Assembly (NCBI GenBank): GCA_949316495.1
Contig: OX439002.1
Location: 51,056,531-51,120,530, forward strand
Length of the DNA stretch: 64,000 nt
Source of the DNA: Amphiduros pacificus
Lineage: Eukaryota > Annelida > Polychaeta > Phyllodocida > Hesionidae
Direction: 5' to 3'
Positions 62,535-64,000 of this stretch are shown here, piece after piece. Each line of letters begins with the position of its first letter. Position 1 is the first letter of the stretch. The notes under the pieces are model-generated. The model was not told the origin of the DNA. It saw only the letters and a program-made list of their open reading frames with translations, and searched no databases. A program made the translations under genes and the position numbers.

Positions 62535-64000
62535 GATTGGGCACGTGACTGGGCTGGGAGGTGACTGGGCTGGGCTGAGATGTGAGAGGAGGAGATATGA
62601 CTGGGCTGAGAGATGAGGGGAGGGGATGTGACTGGGCTGAGAGGTGAGGGGAGGGGATGTGACTGGGCTGAGAGGTGAGGGGAGGGGATGTGACTGGGCT
62701 GAGAGATGAGAGGAGGGGATGTGACTGGACTGAGAGGTGAGGGGAGGGGATGTGACTGGGCTGAGAGGTGAGGGGAGGGGATGTGACTGGGCTGAGAGGT
62801 AAGAGGAGGGGATGTGACTGGGCTGAGAGGCGAGGAGAGGAGATGTGACTGGACTGAGAGGTGAGAGGAGGAGATATGACTGGGCTGAGAGGTGAGAGGA
62901 GGGGATGTGACTGGGCTGAGAGGTGAGAGGAGGAGATATGACTGGGCTGAGAGGTGAGAGGAGGGGATGTGACTGGGCTGAGAGGTGAGAGGAGGAGATA
63001 TGACTGGGCTGAGAGGTGAGAGGAGGAGATATGACTGGGCTGAGAGGTGAGAGGAGGGGATGTGACTGGGCTGAAAGGTGAGAGGAGGTGATGTGACTGG
63101 ACTGTGAGATGAGAGGAGGGGACGTGGCTGGGCTGAGAGGTGAGGGGAGGGGATGTGACTGGGCTGAGAGGTGAGAGGAGGGGATGTGACTGGGCTGAGA
63201 GGTGAGAGGAGGAGATATGACTGGGCTGAGAGGTGAGAGGAGGGGATGTGACTGGGCTGAAAGGTGAGAGGAGGTGATGTGACTGGACTGTGAGATGAGA
63301 GGAGGGGACGTGGCTGGGCTGAGAGGTGAGGGGAGGGGATGTGACTGGGCTGAGAGGTGAGAGGAGGGGATGTGACTGGGCTGAGATGTGAGAGGAGGAG
63401 ATATGACTGGGCTGAGAGATGAGGGGAGGAGATGTGACTGGGCTGAGAGGTGAGAGGAGGGGATGTGACTGGGCTGAGAGATGAGGGGAGGGTGTGATGG
63501 GGCTGAGAGGTGAGATGAGGGGATGTGACTGGGCTGAGAGATGAGAGGAGGGGATGTGACTGGGCTGAGAGATGAGGGGAGGGTGTGATGGGGCTGGGAG
63601 GTGAGATGAGGGAATGTGACTGGGCTGAGAGGTGAGGGGAGGCGATGTGACTGGGCTGAGAGGTGAGGGGAGGGGATGTCACTGGACTGAGAGGTGAGAT
63701 GAGGGGATGTGACTGGGCTGAGAGATGAGAGGAGGGGATGTGACTGGGCTGAGAGATGAGGGGAGGGGATGTGACTGGGCTGAGAGGTGAGGGGAGGGGA
63801 TGTGACTGGGCTGAGAGGTGAGGGGAGGGGATGTGACTGGGCTGAGAGGTGAGGGGAGGAGATGTGACTGGGCTGAGAGGTGAGAGGAGGGGATGTGACT
63901 GGGCTGAGAGGTGAAGGGAGGGGATGTGACTGGGCTGAGAGGTGAGGGGAGGGGATGTGACTGGGCTGAGAGGTGAGATGAGGGGATGTGATTGGGCTGA
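62535..64000. repeat. 30-bp minisatellite, about 49 units, runs off the window
   Basis: The unit is GAGGGGATGTGACTGGGCTG then AGAGGTGAGG. Variants include GAGATATGACTGG, ACTGGACTGTGAGATGAG and a shortened GGTGTGATGGGG form. Higher-order copies exist: about 62990-63150 recurs at about 63180-63330. A 393-codon minus-strand frame with a ten-residue period (LSAQSHPLPS-like) results from the unit length and is not a gene. Confidence 0.97.

Noticed and set aside
62501-63682. 393-codon proline/serine/histidine-rich minus-strand frame
   Set aside because: It lies wholly within a 30-bp tandem repeat; the ten-residue period follows from the unit length. No start context, splice sites or domain.

Overview
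This is a eukaryotic nuclear window from an AT-rich, repeat-dense animal genome. It has many introns with GT-AG boundaries, tRNA-derived SINEs, a CR1/L2-type LINE tail, miniature inverted-repeat DNA elements and long minisatellites. No bacterial operon, CRISPR array or rRNA gene is visible, and no LTR or virus-like element was recognised. The proteins are closer in layout to general bilaterian orthologues than to insects or nematodes. A marine lophotrochozoan such as a mollusc is my best guess, from the SINE tails and intron density, but the window does not prove it.

Layout. 1-31.2 kb: no confident protein gene. It holds SINEs (2.5, 11.5, 16.5 kb), a LINE 3' end (15.8-16.2 kb), a broken KH-domain gene fragment (16.8-17.2 kb), minisatellites (3.9-4.9, 18.9, 21.2-21.7 kb), microsatellites (20.5-20.8 kb), and two large copies of a composite inverted-repeat element (11.7-13.0 and 27.5-29.5 kb) plus a related chimera at 22.3-22.9 kb. 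31.2-41.9 kb, minus strand: a complete WBP11 gene, 15 coding exons reconstructed to 624 residues. 42.3-59.25 kb, plus strand: a complete EXOC7 (Exo70) gene, 22 coding exons reconstructed to 724 residues. The two genes are head to head and share a promoter of about 400 bp with E-box, CRE-like and YY1-like sites. 59.3-64 kb: 3' flank, degraded repeats and a 30-bp minisatellite running off the window end.

WBP11 is a nuclear splicing factor rich in PPGPPP motifs. EXOC7 is the exocyst subunit that tethers secretory vesicles to the plasma membrane. They are not in one pathway, so their pairing looks like promoter sharing between housekeeping genes.

The most unusual structure is inside EXOC7. Two unrelated tandem arrays each begin exactly at the GT of a 5' splice site: a 60-bp unit after exon 2 (about 22 copies) and a 41-bp unit after exon 9 (14 copies). 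In the second array each complete unit starts with GT and ends with TTATTCAG, so most unit junctions read AG|GT, the form of a recursive (ratchet) splice site. This is the observation I would check first.
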